Source of the DNA: Xestospongia muta | Lineage: Eukaryota > Porifera > Demospongiae > Haplosclerida > Petrosiidae | Direction of reading: 5' to 3' | Length of the DNA: 64,000 bases | NCBI GenBank assembly: GCA_963693285.1 | Contig: OY848923.1 | Span: forward strand, 5,598,920-5,662,919 | Shown here: positions 11,589-23,805 of the stretch, in pieces | How positions within the stretch are numbered: position 1 is the first letter of the stretch | How the letters are laid out: every line of letters begins with the position of its first letter | Program-made: the position numbers and the translations under genes | Notes under the pieces: model-generated | Database searches by the model: none | The model's input: the letters and a program-made list of their open reading frames with translations, nothing else | Told to the model about the DNA's origin: nothing

Positions 11589-12619
11589 ATGTTATCACAT
11601 GTTGTCATAAGGATGAGGCTCTGCAGTTATAACAAGGTTGTGGTTGGAGTACTGTCCAGGAGACAATATGTTACCTTGCCAGAGAAGGGAAGACAATACG
11701 TTTCAGAACTCAATAAGAGGACACAGGCTGTGTTACCAGTTGCTCTGGAACTGTTACAAACCACTCGATACAAAGTGGAGAGTATAAAACAACACACTAA
11801 ATATTTAGAGAGTGAGTTTGAAAGAGCTAGACAAGATCTTAGTGAAGCAACTAAAGATCTTGACAAAACTAAGACTGATTTACAGAACCTTTATTCTCGA
11901 CGGTAACTTGAGTATCGTAAAACAAAATCAAATATTCGTGTTATTCGAGAAATTAATGAGGAAGAGAATGTTTTGAAAGAGAGAGAGGAGAAAGAACAGT
12001 CAAAAGTTGATGAGTTTTTGAAGAGAGAGACAGAACTGTTTGAGTTGACTCGCTCATCAAATGAAACATTATATAAAACAGCACGAAATTATGCAAATCG
12101 TTTTATAGTTCTTGGTATTAGTATTGGTACAGTGCTAAGTTTATGGAAAGCATATCGCTACTTTAAACCTCATGATGTAATGTTCCCTAATGATCCTACT
12201 GACATGTCAGCATTAGTTGATGGTGATTAGATACACGCAATGAGTCTTTAACTAGTACTATGCTTTATGAAGTAAAATGTCAGAGTCAATGTTTGAAAGA
12301 TGTTCAAAAAGATCAGGAGACAATTTTAAAAGATGTGAAGGACATTTTATCTGCTCTTCAAAGTCAGACCAAGTTCTTAGAGAATACATCATCTAGTAAA
12401 AAGAGTCATGACGTATACTCTGATATCAAAGATCTACAAAATGAAGTATGTGTTAACACAAAACTTTTAAAGGACTCACTTCATCAAAGATATATCTGGT
12501 CATCTAATAATAATGTATTCTCTTCTGATTTTGTACTGACAGTTAGTATTGCAATAACTGCTGGTATTGTCAGTGCTACAATACCAGTAGTTGGATATCT
12601 AGTGTATCTTTATAGGTGA
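11589..12619 (+). pseudogene. Broken CCDC51/MITOK-like copy
   Basis: Collinear with the gene at 2936-3973 but interrupted. Where the intact gene reads CGACGTGAAC this copy has CGACGGTAAC, giving a stop (TAA) after codon 105 in the coiled coil. A second lesion, a short deletion near 12224, shifts the frame and gives TAG just after the VDGD residues. The first membrane segment and the C-terminal membrane helix remain readable in separate frames. A Gypsy remnant abuts its 3' flank. Confidence 0.8.
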
Positions 12620-12992
12620 ATGTACTAGCAACTTATTGATTAATTCATTTATAATAACTAAATTATAGAGACAATACTTACTAGTTTACATTGTATGCCC
12701 TTGAAGAGAAAGAAAGTTGTTTTATTACGGGCAATTTTGAGGACTGAATTATCTATATATCCTCCAAATTTAATTTAAAAGAAGACCAATCCTGCCAAAT
12801 ATTTATTTACAGTAATTTTACTTGTTTAATTTTCCATTCATAATTTGAAACAATGACTACATTATTACATGATATACATCAATAAAAAAAGACTAGTACT
12901 TTAGTGGAGACTGTGGCCTATACTATAATTGCGTCAATGAATTGGATACCTACACTAGCTAATTAATAACAAGAATGAAGCTAGTGATGAGA
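12620..12992. other. Intergenic, 3' flank of the duplicated block
   Basis: No gene seen. It is similar, with more divergence, to 61895-62277, and the similarity stops abruptly after the shared string CTAGTGATGAGA, where retroelement sequence begins. Confidence 0.5.
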
Positions 12993-14545
12993 TCACCAAG
13001 ATCTAAGGAGACTATTTGCACAAGATGTAGGAAACGTTCTCCTCATGGGAGATTTCACTATTCTGCCTCAGAAGCCAAATGCCACAAGTGTGGTAAAAGG
13101 GGACATTTTCAGAGAATGTGTAGAAGCATGGTGAATGCAATTGAGAGTAGATATACTTTGAAAGATGATAAATTTCTTGGGAGTATAGGACACAGTTACA
13201 CTTCAATAGACATCCAATGACTTTTAAAATTGACACAGGAGCCAAAGTTGGTTTAGAGAGAGTGTATCAGATATCATGAGATGGACAATTAGATCAACCA
13301 AGTAGAGAATTAAGAGGACCTGATAAGCATCCATTGACAGTAATTGGACAATTCACAGCACAACTAAGAAGAACAGGAGAAAATGTTAAGGAGACAACGG
13401 AGACAGTTTATGTAGTGAAGAGTTTGCTGACTCCATTAGTGGGACGACCAGCTGTAGAATCACTCCAGTTAGTGTCAACTCAATTATCAGAAGAAGTACA
13501 TGTAATATCTTACTTCTTACAAACCCCTTGCCATGTACCAATATCCTTCTTCCAAAAGTCAAGGCTAAGTTAGAAAGAATGGAAGCATTGAGAGTAATAT
13601 CAAAGATAGACGAACCAACAGACTGGTATGCAGGCATGGTGTTGGTGTCCAAAACAGATGGTAGAGTGAGAATTTGTGAAGACTTAACTCATTTAAATAA
13701 ATGTGTGAAGAGGGAATGACATATGCTATCCTCAGTTGATCACATTTTGGTTCAGATGGGAGATGCTAAAATCTTCTCAAAATTGGATGCCAACTCAGGG
13801 TTTTGGCAAATCCAATTAGCAAAGGAGTCTGCCAAGTTAACCACATTTATAACGCCCTTTGGGAGATATCAGTTTAATAGGGTTACCCTTTGGAATAACC
13901 TCAGCACCAGAATACTTTCAGAAAAAAATGGGTGAAGAATTAAGAGATTGTAAAGGAGTAGTATGTTTGATGGATGACATTTTATCAATGGTAGAAATCC
14001 AGAGGAACATGGAGAGACTGAGAAAGGAAGGTATGACATTGAATAAGGATAAATGTCAGTTTATGTCAATTGTATTACATTTCTAGGACAGGTGCTAAAC
14101 AAAAAGGATATATCCACAGACCCAAACAAAATACAAGCAATCCAGAACTTAACAAGCCCAACTAACGTATCAGAACTATGATGATTTCTGGGAATGATTA
14201 ATCAATTAAGTAAATTTTATCCCAATTTAGCTAACAGCTCAAAGCCTCTGAGAGACTTATTGAATACCATGAATCACTGGTACTGGGGAACTAGCCAACA
14301 AAAATGTTTTGATGATCTAAAGGAAGAATTGAACTCAAAGTGTTTGTTAACATTATTTGAACCTAACCGCTTATTTATTGTCTCAGCAGATGCTTCCTCA
14401 TATGGATCAGGTGGAGTGCTATGTCAGAGACAGCCAGATGGAAAGTTAAACCCTATAGCATACGTATCCAGGTCCTTAACTCCCATGGAACAGCGTTGTG
14501 TACAAATTGAAAAGGAAGTGTTGACTGTGACATGGCACGTGAATG
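12993..14545 (+). pseudogene. Ty3/Gypsy retrotransposon remnant (gag-pol, decayed)
   Basis: Pieces lie in gag-pol order: a CCHC zinc knuckle (CHKCGKRGHFQRMC, near 13083-13124), an aspartic-protease-like DTGA (about 13233), reverse transcriptase blocks (RVISKIDEPTDWYAGMVLVSK; KLDANSGFWQI; RYQFNRLPFGITSAPEYFQK across a frame change; CLMDD near 13970) and an RNase H segment (FIVSADASSYGSGGVLCQ, ending LTVTW). Stops and frameshifts separate nearly every block, and no LTR, integrase or 5' gag is visible. It begins abruptly at the edge of the segmental duplication. The MULE insertion site is about 70 bp downstream of its last recognisable codons. Confidence 0.85.
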
Positions 14546-14620
14546 GGGCTATTGCCTCACCAGCCCCACCCGCTGTGCCGCCCTTGATATAGTAACCAAT
14601 GCAATGATTTAATTTACTAT

Positions 14621-14660
14621 ACTCTGTTGAAGTTAGCAGCACATTCGTGCAGCAGCACAT
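14621..14660 (+). repeat. MULE left terminal inverted repeat
   Basis: 40 bp, perfectly inverted relative to 31803-31842. Just inside it (to about 14745) are further palindromic copies of the GTGCAGCAGCACAT / ATGTGTTGCTGCAC motif and TGTGCTGCTGCA, which could be transposase-binding sites. Confidence 0.9.
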
Positions 14661-15049
14661 ATTTGTAGGCGGACCTTAAAACCGCGGTATGTGTTGCTGC
14701 ACTTAATGTACATTCCTCATTTGAATGTGCTGCTGCAGAAGCCTAATTAATGTCCCATCACCACACGACACTGCAACAAGGAAACTTGTGTTATTTTGAA
14801 AAGACGTCTGAAGGTCAGTGTTTTTGTTAGAACACGTAAGAAGATTTAGAAGCATATAATTTACAAATGAACTATTTTTCAATAAGTTGCTTAATCTAAA
14901 ATCAATAATTTTGTGTTTATATAGAGGGAAGTTGTCTTTGTAGAAGGCGCTTAACAGCTATTTCGTATGAAAAGTGAAATTTCTCCATTATTAACAAAGT
15001 GAGAACCTACAAGTATAATTCAATGAGGTTATGTCTTGTAATTATTATC

Positions 15050-17159
15050 TGGAATTACCTCTGGCCAGATGATTGATTTCATAAAATCACTTAAATAGAA
15101 TGCAGGTTTTTTTAGACAATCACTCACCAAAGCAAGTAAATAATAATCGATTTCCATTAGCTACATGAAACTTGTATGAAATAATTGTTTGTTAGACTGA
15201 TATTCTCACCATATCATCAAGGTCAATTGGCCAGCCATCATCTAAATACTTCACTTTACCAAAATCACTGCAACATTCTCCATTTATTAATTGTCTGATT
15301 GTGTGCTGTTTGTATATCATAAACACATGATTTTTTAAATTTTAAATGATAATTGTAAACATACTTCATTTGCTTTGATTGTTGTTCTAATGAACCTTCT
15401 TGTAAATATGCTGTCACTGATACAATGATAGAGTATTAGATATAGTATTCACATATATGAATAACATACTGATCTGATTTGTCACGTCTAAAATTCGGAT
15501 AACTTTTAAGGTAAAACTCCTTCCCCCATTTTTGTTTAGTACAAAAGATGTCATCCTTATCTGTTACTGGTTGAGATGTAAATGATGGAAGTAGTATGTC
15601 ATTGTCCTCTAAATCTTCTTCTAAATATCAATAAACATAGAATTTATAGAACTATATGCTTACGATCCATTATATAATTAACTTCATTTTCTCTATCACA
15701 ACCTAAAGTTAACAAAGATTGGAATTACAATCATTCAGTAATCATGTAGTTTATAATGTACCTGGGTTGACATAAGTTTTAATGGTTTCTACGTAATCTA
15801 GAGGAACATTTTCCATATGCACTTCTGCTACTGAACAGCTAGGAATTAACAGACAATGTATTAATATACATTATTTCATGGACAACATACCTTATTTTAA
15901 GGATCCACTTCTTGTAAGTTGTCAGCTATTTTTATAGATAATGTCAACATGTAATAAACAGTCTCTACCTCAAAATTATCCTCATCGTATGGTATTCTGA
16001 GATAACTTGCCACATACTGTTAAATTTAATTATCTGATGTAAATGTTAAATCTTAGCTATGCTTTTCACGTACCTTACATATATATACATTTCTGTACAT
16101 GTCAGGGCATGTGTCCTTATGATTAAATATGTCAGGGTACCCATTTTTGATTAAATCGTTTACCAACCTTCACCACATTAATTTTCCAATTGTTATATCT
16201 TCTTGCTTCCTTCATTACTGTTGCCCTCCACGTAGCAACTGCTTTCCTGTAAGTTTGTCTCAATCATGTGCAGTATCACATGTGAATATACCTGAAAGTT
16301 TCAATGAGTTCATTTGCTTTATCACTTATTTTGTCATGAATAGTATATACCAATACATCCTTATTCTCATGTTGGCTGAACTGTAATAGATAAAGTGATG
16401 ATAGTGCATGTGTTTTATTAGTTTTCACTCACTAGAACCATGTCCTCTTCCAAAATAGGACAAATTATCAGGAATATCTCTCCATATCGTTGGTGTCCAC
16501 TAGACCTCTGTTGTATATATGGTACATAGTCAAGACTTCTTCATTACAAAACTTACTTTCATGTAAAAACATGGATTCACTTTATCAAATTCTGACATGG
16601 ATTTTCTTGTCATGCAAATTTGTAAGTCAGCACTGTTTATGACTTCAACATAACCCAAATCCTTTATAATAGAGTATTGTTCAAACATGACATATTTGAT
16701 TATTTCAATTACTGACTGTATAAAAGGTTTCAAATTTGTTGTTACTAATTGTCTTCAAAACATTTATAAAAAAGTATACTGTCTACATTTATTTGAGTGT
16801 ATTATTAATGATTAGGCATTTGAGATGGACTGTACCTTAGATGAAATAAATTTTTCACTGTTTGTTAATTTTTTTTATGTATTTTAAATTGAGGTTTACA
16901 TCATCCAATGACAACACAGTCAAACTATCGTCAATGGATAATATTGTTTTAAGTGCCAAACCATTGCTCTTATTCAGTGGGATTTTGTGGGCATTAATAA
17001 CTGACATTTGTGATTGCATTGTTTCACTTGTCTCTGTTTTGGTGTTAACTACTAAATAGAACAAACTGGAATGGAATGTTTTGTGTTTAACAACTCACAA
17101 TTAGAGTTAAAGTGTACTGGTGGAAATTCATTATCATCATCGCTGTTGCTTTCAGACAT
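15050..17159 (-). CDS. MULE second gene, unknown function, multi-exon
   Basis: I do not recognise this protein. A convincing first exon begins at ATG 17159 (MSESNSDDDNEFPPVHF, strongly acidic) and splices to an exon encoding TETSETMQSQ...LKTILSIDDSLTVLSLDD (about 17056-16870). Further minus-strand open exons include about 16730-16555 (IIKYVMFEQYSIIKDLGYVEV), 16381-16293 (FSQHENKDVLVYTIHDKISD), about 15620-15475 (KWGKEFYLKSYPNFRRD) and 15330-15210 (IRQLINGECCSDFGKVKYL, DDGWPIDLDDM). The start is only 59 bp from the stop of the upstream transposase-protease gene, an operon-like spacing. Exon borders left of 15475 are uncertain. A homologous set occurs in the deleted MULE at about 39.9-41.98 kb. 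Confidence 0.5.
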
Positions 17160-17217
17160 AGTGTACAAGACTGGTTATCAACAAGAAATGACTTATCTAA
17201 GCATTTTGTGTGAATCA

Positions 17218-18420
17218 CTAACTTTCTTGCTTATGAAGATTATTTAGCTCCAACAAGATCATTGTTCGAGCTATTTGAGCTTCACTCTATGATTTATGTA
17301 ACCTGCCTATGCAAGTAGGCATTTTTTACACTTACTTCTTTAAAATTTAATTTTCTCTTCTCGATGAAACACTTTGCTGCCTGTAAACGTAAATGAACAT
17401 TATACAAGTTAACGAAGTCTTACCATGCAGACAAATACCCCACAATCACAGGCATTACTCTGTGTTGGACTGTTGCACATCTATGGATGTACAAGTACTA
17501 TAAAAATGAATTAGTGTAACATACTTTGGAATCACAGTATCTCCACTCACGAATGGATAGTTTAAACTTTGACAGTCTACACAAATATAGCCTGCTTTTT
17601 TCAAATGTTATCTTATGCAATAATTCCTTACCATATGCTATTAATTGAATGAGGCCGACTATTATGATATGAATCGACTTCATATATGATCTTATCATTT
17701 ACATCAACAATCTGTGTAATTAATGTATCCCAAACATATATTATGTTGATTAAGGCACTGACAATGAGAATCCAATGTTGTGGACGATGAACTGGAAATA
17801 TGATCATGTCTTTCTCTAACAGATTTTTGCCCTAGAATTTATTACTTTTTGTTTAATTTTAAAGTTATAAAATACTTACATATTTTGTGACACCACTAAA
17901 GCCTCTTGCTTTTAATAATGGAAGGAATATGGAGTCGACAACAGCAATATTCCTCTAGTTTTAACAATTTCTGTGACATGCATGTAAAATTATTTGACTT
18001 ACATCCTTTGCTAACAATATTAAGTAATTCATTATTACCTACACAAGTAGATACTATTATATAATATATACAATGATTATATATGTATATGTATATGTAT
18101 ACTTATGTGTGTGTATGTATATATAATAATTTATGAATACATATATATAGTTTACTTCTGCAGTTAGCCACACTCCTGGCTGTAAGGTGTTGTACGGTGC
18201 CTTGATCTCTTTCCAGTCCTTTATCAAATATATAGAATAAATTCTTTGCTAGCAATGCACTTACTATTTCCTTGTCTTCATTAACAACTAATGGACTCTG
18301 ATAGAAATATATTGTAACAGTAAAGCATGCACATTTTAACAACAGACTGACTTCTCTCCATGATAAAATTGGTGGACAATCATCAATCACTTTCAATACG
18401 GTCTATACAAGTTTAGTTAG
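17218..18420 (-). CDS. Ulp1-like (C48) cysteine protease module of the MULE
   Basis: The catalytic set of the Ulp1/SENP family is visible. The N-terminal part has LQPGVWLTAE (about 18165), like the WL-D region of Ulp1. DMIIFPVHRPQHWILIV carries the His-Trp pair (His codon 17775-17777), and VWDTL 16 residues later carries the Asp (17727-17729). SPTQSNACDCGVFVCM supplies the Gln and the catalytic Cys (17442-17444). The terminal exon reads SEAQIARTMILLELNNLHKQES before TAG 17218. Ulp1 enzymes cleave SUMO or related conjugates; ULP1-like genes are known from plant MULEs (KAONASHI). All four catalytic positions are kept here and in the second copy (about 42.04-43.2 kb). Confidence 0.78.
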
Positions 18421-21400
18421 TATAATTAATTACAATATGTATTATGTGATATGAAATAATTTCATACTAACCTCCGACTCATCCGACTTGTATATAGCTA
18501 GACATATATTTCTCTAGAGGCAATCATAATGATGTATTGTTTTCATTAGCTTTACTCACAGAAATATAGTCTATATTTTTGTTGTAATCATAGTTAGTAA
18601 TTATGTTATTGTCATCATATTCAATCCACTCTCCACCAGGTGTTTTCACTAATGCTGTGTCTATTGTTTTTGTTTGTTTTAATATAGGTAACTTATAGCT
18701 TTATAATAACTTACAATGACCTGTATCTACAGATGTTGGACATCCATGATGAACCTACACAGCGACAGGATTAAATGGAAACTTTCATTGTAATCAGTAC
18801 TAACAGCTATTCCAAGTAATCGGTAAGTTCTTGAGGTGTAATCATGTTTGGTAGTATTTTCAATTGTAATTGTCCTATTAGATATAATGTCAGATTGATT
18901 ACATTGCTTACAACTTACTCTTGTAGCAACAATGGCTGGTTTGATTTTTTACTTGAATATGTGTTTCGAGAAACGCCTAGTATCTGTACATCTGGTAGTG
19001 AAGCAACATTTGTGCTAACAGTCATTAGACGTTCATTGCAAAGTATGCATCTGTAGGCTTTATTATGGCATTATTGTCCACAATATATAGCTTACAAATG
19101 ATGGGATGTTTCATCTGAGTAGCAAGATATTTTCTTTCGCCACAATTCTGATATACAGTCTTCTTTTTGTCCAACCACTGAAATTAATAGTATTTTTGTG
19201 TACTCTTCTCCAACATATATCTAATTGTTAATATAAACAACACTGTCATCGTCACAATAACAGACCTCCTTGCAGATAGGACATTGTTTCTTAGTGATTG
19301 TATGTATGTTAAACAGTTTCTGTTTATTAGACAAACATTCTTAGTAGATTACAGTTGTACATTGCTTAAATTTCCATTACCTGCATTGATTGAACACTAA
19401 CAGCATCAATAAGTAATTCTATTCCTTCTATTACATCATTCTGGCCACCAAAAGCTATGTGTGTTGATGTCATCAATGCCTATTAAATTACATAAATCAT
19501 ATCATATTGCCTGAAATAAATGAATACTGTTATCATCTGTGAATTAGCAACATTATCTTCTACTGTGCACTCAATGTTTAAGTATTCTTTTTGGACTGGT
19601 GTTAATTCCACTTGTGGTATACCTATTATAATAATTCATCAATACTTCAAAGTTTGGGGTTTCTAATTACCACATAGATGTTTTGCCAGGGGGGTTACAT
19701 GCAATAACTGGAGGACGCTGTTTATCCAACATAGGTTGCTGGTTTGATTTCCAAAACCCTTGTTGGGTGTATAGCATAACTCCAGTGGCGCTCCAGTCTC
19801 ATAGATCTGTCATATATATACAAACACCTTGTCAAAGATGAGTGTTTATTAACTCACAGGTTTTGATGGTAACAAACAAGGTTGAAAAGATGTTATAATG
19901 ACATCATCATCATCATCATTGTGTTCATCACTCCTAGACAATTTCAACTTTTCACTATCATTAATGACTTCTTGTTTTTCCTGCATTAAAGTGAGTACTT
20001 AGTACATTAAACACTTAATTAATCATACATTGCATTCTACGGACAATGTTTCATCACAGCCTCCCCTATAGAAGATTATAATATGTATTTGTGTAAATAT
20101 CGTTAGTCATCTGACTTTGGTTTGATGGACACTTGAGATAATTTTGTATTGCTAACTTCATCATATTGGGACCTAAGTGAGAAAACTGAAAGTTATCTCT
20201 AAACATATTTCTGTGCATACAGCAATATAAAATCCTTCTTTGGAGGCTTTTGGTAGTGACCCATTAGGTTTTGTCCTGGCTTCTTAGATCTTTTTGACCA
20301 CTTCTCCTCAAGCAGTTTTGTTTTTGGTTTATCTAGCTGTTTCTGAATACATGTATATATATATATTGTATATATAGACAAATAATGTACTTTACCTTTA
20401 GCCTCTGTCTGTCTTTAGTAGAAACATTGTCAATATAAGCCAGCTGCCTTCCAAAGTGAATTGAGTAGTGCTCCTTTAAAAAAAGATCTGGTTGCTTTCT
20501 GTGCTTTGGATGGTCACTTCTTTTCAATATGAGGTTCCAGGCCTCAATTGTTCCAGCAGTTCGATTTCTGCTTGTTGACATATCTCCTGAATTAACACTC
20601 CTCAGTATATTTGTCCAAAAAGGAACCATAGACAACCATTTCCGTTCCATTGTTTCGATCCATTTAGGTTGAAAAATTGGGTTTGGAGGACATGTTTTGT
20701 CAGTACAATACTTCAAACTTGACAACTTTTGCTTAAAAAAAGCAAAGAATGGCTTCTTACATGATGAAAGGATCATTGCTTCTTCTGAATTGGTAGTACT
20801 TTCCAGTATATTCTCTGCTAGCTCTTCGTTAATGTTGTCAATGTTGCTGTCGATTAACTGGGGAACCTCTCCAAGTTTTTTGAAAGTATCTTCAAGCTCA
20901 TTAATTGCACATTGCACTTCATTGTTGACATACTCCGAGCCAAAGATTAGAGCACATCTCTTGAGATTTATTGAAAAAATTTCAATTGATGTAGAATTTA
21001 ACAAAACTGAAAAGCAGTACATTGAGAAGCTGTACTGCTCTTTTATGGCACTAAAGTAATGTAAATATACTGACAAATTGTATGCTGTGATAAACTTACA
21101 ACAATTTTTTCATGTCATACTTGGCACTCTTCATAACATGACTTATGCATGCGTGTACGAAACACTTGTTGAAATCTGAGCTTGTTGAGCACCTGTTTGC
21201 CACACGAAAACAGCGGTGTAAATAATCTGATAATGCCTCCAAGTTAAAAACTCTTAAAAAGCTGAGAAGAAGGACTAGGCTTCTATCAATAATGATGTAC
21301 TTAGGAACAACGATGTTTTGATACCCATACAACAATGCTTCATGTCGTTGGAAGTCTTCAAGAAAATGGGAAATGGCCATTACAGAATGCTCTGTCGAAA

Positions 21401-23803
21401 TAAGTTCAGCCACAGCAACAGGTGGCTGACCTTTCTTTGGGTGTCCAACAACAAGAGCATAGTATAAGGATGTGTTAGATTCATAGTCAGTACCCTTTAA
21501 ACTAATAACTGTACCTGTCGCATCCAAGTACAAAACTTGGTCTTTGGCAAAATTGTGATATATTCTTACTCCTTCCTCAGTAAAGAAAGAAACACTAAAT
21601 GGTTTTGCTACAATCCGTTGAATGTATCCGCAAATGTTTCTTTTGCAGCCAAAGGATTCTGTGATCTCTTTGTCTATAACTTTCAGAGACATAACAAGAT
21701 CCAAGTGTGGAAATTGGTCTCTTCGAAGAACGTGCTGGCTGCTGCCAACCTTGTCCCTCTTTCCTGACTCCAGCTCTGCTAACGTTAAAGACGAAAACTT
21801 TTTGTTATAAAGACAAGATGGTGTTAAGGAAAGTACTTCTTTTTTGGCAATTGTTCTATTGCCTGAGCGTATTTGCCTGGATCGTCTCTCGTCTGTGGCA
21901 TGCTTAACCAAGGGGGATGTAAAATTTATAAAGACATTTAATGTTATTGGAGGATTACTCTGACAAAAGGACATTATCTTGAGATGAAACTGTACAGGAT
22001 AATCAGTAAATGTACACTTTCCTGAACAACGAAATGAATAATGAGATGACTTTCTTGAATGTTTTCTTTTCATCCAACGGTTTTTCATAGCAAAAGAGCA
22101 GTATGGATTGTGAGGAGACAGAATATTGATGATTGGGTTTTGCCAGTCAGTCTTAGTAGATAACTCTGGCCATATACTTGATGGTATAGTAGTCATCACA
22201 TTTGCAGGAACTGAAGCATAAAAGAAACAACTGTTTTGATTCCCTCCCATAGTTGACATCTACATAATAATAGACAATGCTTTTGAGCTTGAGTAGATGC
22301 AGCATATTTTACCTGAAGTTGTCGTTCTGTCCAGTATGCAGGCGAAACAATGAAACTAGGCAACTCTTTCCTTTCCTGTTTTATTGTAATAGTATCCTCT
22401 TAAAAATGAACTTTTCACATACCTGCTGTTCTCCAAATGCCAGTTCAAGAGCTCTCTTTTGTGGATGTTCTATTTTGAAGTTTGTATGTATGTAGCACGT
22501 TTCCAATTTCAAACTTACCTTCTTCATACATAAGTTCATCCATCCCTTTACTAATGCATACTTGACATTTATATGTATCAATGCCATTTGCTAAGACATC
22601 ATCAATACCTACACAATCATAATGATACCAATCTCCACAATAATCACATATGATCATGTCCCTAGCAGGAAAGAAAAAGTTAACATTGAAAAATTATGTA
22701 TACATAATATAAACACACACATATATACCTAGTCTCATTATATCTTTTTTTGCATATGCAGTATATTGTTGTAGAACCCTATTATGTTTTATGTAAGAAA
22801 TGTTACAACAGCGCTTTTAGACTTACAAATAAAGATGCTGTTGAAGAGAGAGGAGTGACAGCATTGGTAGTCTATAAATGTCCAGGTAAACATTTCATGT
22901 CATTAACATAATTATAATTTACTATGGTGTCATGACAGAGAGAGAGGGAAGTTTCTTTTGTGGCAAGAGCCTACATGTTATACAAGTACATGTCAAAGTC
23001 AATGCATCATTTCCTTAATCTTACATGATTGGAATTATGAGTACACGATAATACTGTGTTTCGGATTGAATATGAACATAACTTGTCATCCTATTAAGAA
23101 TGGTTCATGGACAATTTGAACTAGTTTATGACACTTACGGAAAGTTGTTCAAATGTATCATTAATAAGCAATGATGTGTCTGCATGTTTGTGAAGGCCAT
23201 CTTGTGTTGGAGAGTTAGCTTGCATCAGCTCAGTGATAATGTGAGTGTCCTATTTTAAATCGTTAATAACTGCACATGTTGTCTACAGGTCCACTTACTG
23301 TGTTGAGACCTTGTTGGGGTGAAGTAGTAACTTGCGATACCTTAGGGAGAGTATAATCATCCTATATTAAATACTCAACTGTACCTTGTTATTACATGTC
23401 TACTTACCTTGTTGAGACATTGTTGGGGTGAAGTAGTAGCTTGCGATTTATTAGGGAGAATATATCCATCCTATTATATATATATTAACTATATTATGTC
23501 ATCTACAGGTCCACTTACTGTGTCAAGGCCTTGTTGAGGTGAAGTTGCAGTAGCAACAGGAGTAGCTTGATAGTTGGTAATCTATATAATATAGTTGAAG
23601 ATAATGATGTATGTACATTTATATAGAAAGTGGATGTATGTATCATATAAATATGCTATATATCTGTTATCTTACCAGCTTTATAATGTTAGTCCTGAAC
23701 TTGTTTACATTTTTATACCAATGATTGCTTACAGCTTTGATAAGTCTTGGCGATGGATTGGTTTTACCACATGCACTGATTGCGGCCTGGACCCAATAGT
23801 CAT
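17218..23803 (-). CDS. MULE main gene: repeat exons, PHD finger, DDE transposase, zinc finger, Ulp1 protease
   Basis: One long minus-strand gene is inferred because consecutive exons keep phase. From its 5' side: a truncated exon (23803-23676, YWVQAAISACGKTN); three 63-bp exons (23581-23519, 23470-23408, 23361-23299); 23249-23139; 22871-22827 (TTNAVTPLSSTASLF); PHD exons 22778-22729 and 22661-22519; 22469-22423; 22396-22313; transposase exons 22259-21100 and 21050-20396; a basic linker near 20340-20215; a CPICKEVCYCDDD zinc-finger-like exon near 19260; and the Ulp1 exons ending at TAG 17218. The 5' exon is cut by the satellite array; a fuller version (36287-36066) lies in the neighbouring fragment. 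Exons between 20.2 and 18.4 kb are only partly resolved, so two genes are possible. Role: transposition, with a possible chromatin reader and SUMO/ubiquitin-like protease. Confidence 0.7.
20396..22259 (-). CDS. Mutator-type DDE transposase core
   Basis: Two exons (22259-21100 and 21050-20396, intron 49 bp, phase 2) encode about 604 aa without interruption. The MULE-type catalytic pattern is visible: first Asp in VLYLDATGTVISLKG, second Asp in YIIIDRSLVLLLSF, a Cys-x2-His motif (ACISHVMK) after the second Asp, and Glu in NRTAGTIEAWNLILKR, resembling the Mutator TxxxxEsxNxxLK block. The 9-bp target duplication agrees. The upstream exons (22396-22313, 22469-22423) read in phase from the PHD finger, so ATG 22257-22259 is probably an internal Met. 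The deleted element keeps only the second exon, with a frameshift in an A run (A6 versus A7). Confidence 0.82.
22519..22778 (-). other. PHD finger (two exons) fused ahead of the transposase
   Basis: Spliced exons 22778-22729 and 22661-22519 give YCICKKRYNETR followed by DMIICDYCGDWYHYDCVGI and YKCQVC: the C4HC3 ligand order C-x-C, C-x2-C, H-x2-C, C-x2-C, with a Trp just before the His as in histone-tail-binding PHD fingers. PHD fingers usually read H3K4 methylation state; a role in chromatin targeting of insertion is inferred. Confidence 0.8.
23299..23581 (-). repeat. Three tandem 63-bp exons
   Basis: Exons 23581-23519, 23470-23408 and 23361-23299 are each exactly 63 bp, in the same phase, with consensus (D/I)xYxLPxxSQxTTSPQQGLxT. 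The separating introns (48 and 46 bp) are also related, showing exon-plus-intron duplication. In the neighbouring MULE fragment the equivalents are 35971-35909 (63 bp) and 35860-35801 (60 bp, one codon lost). Confidence 0.8.
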
Positions 23804-23805
23804 GT

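Larger units (their letters stand above)
3297..12992. repeat. Segmental duplication, copy 1 (partner 52211-62277)
   Basis: The order MITOK-like piece, ROCO gene, truncated DMAP1, MITOK-like gene is repeated about 49 kb downstream with mostly single-base differences. Large differences are the missing CARD exon here, the missing COR segment there, and lesions in the second MITOK-like copy here. Confidence 0.9.

Noticed and set aside
13012..14660. Minus-strand open frames across the retroelement
   Set aside because: They are antisense shadows of the gag-pol pieces and match no family.
22740..22896. Plus-strand zinc-finger-like exon (LCKKCYNSAF...)
   Set aside because: It overlaps the minus-strand PHD exons, which splice in phase and give a complete C4HC3 pattern; the plus-strand reading is a shadow.
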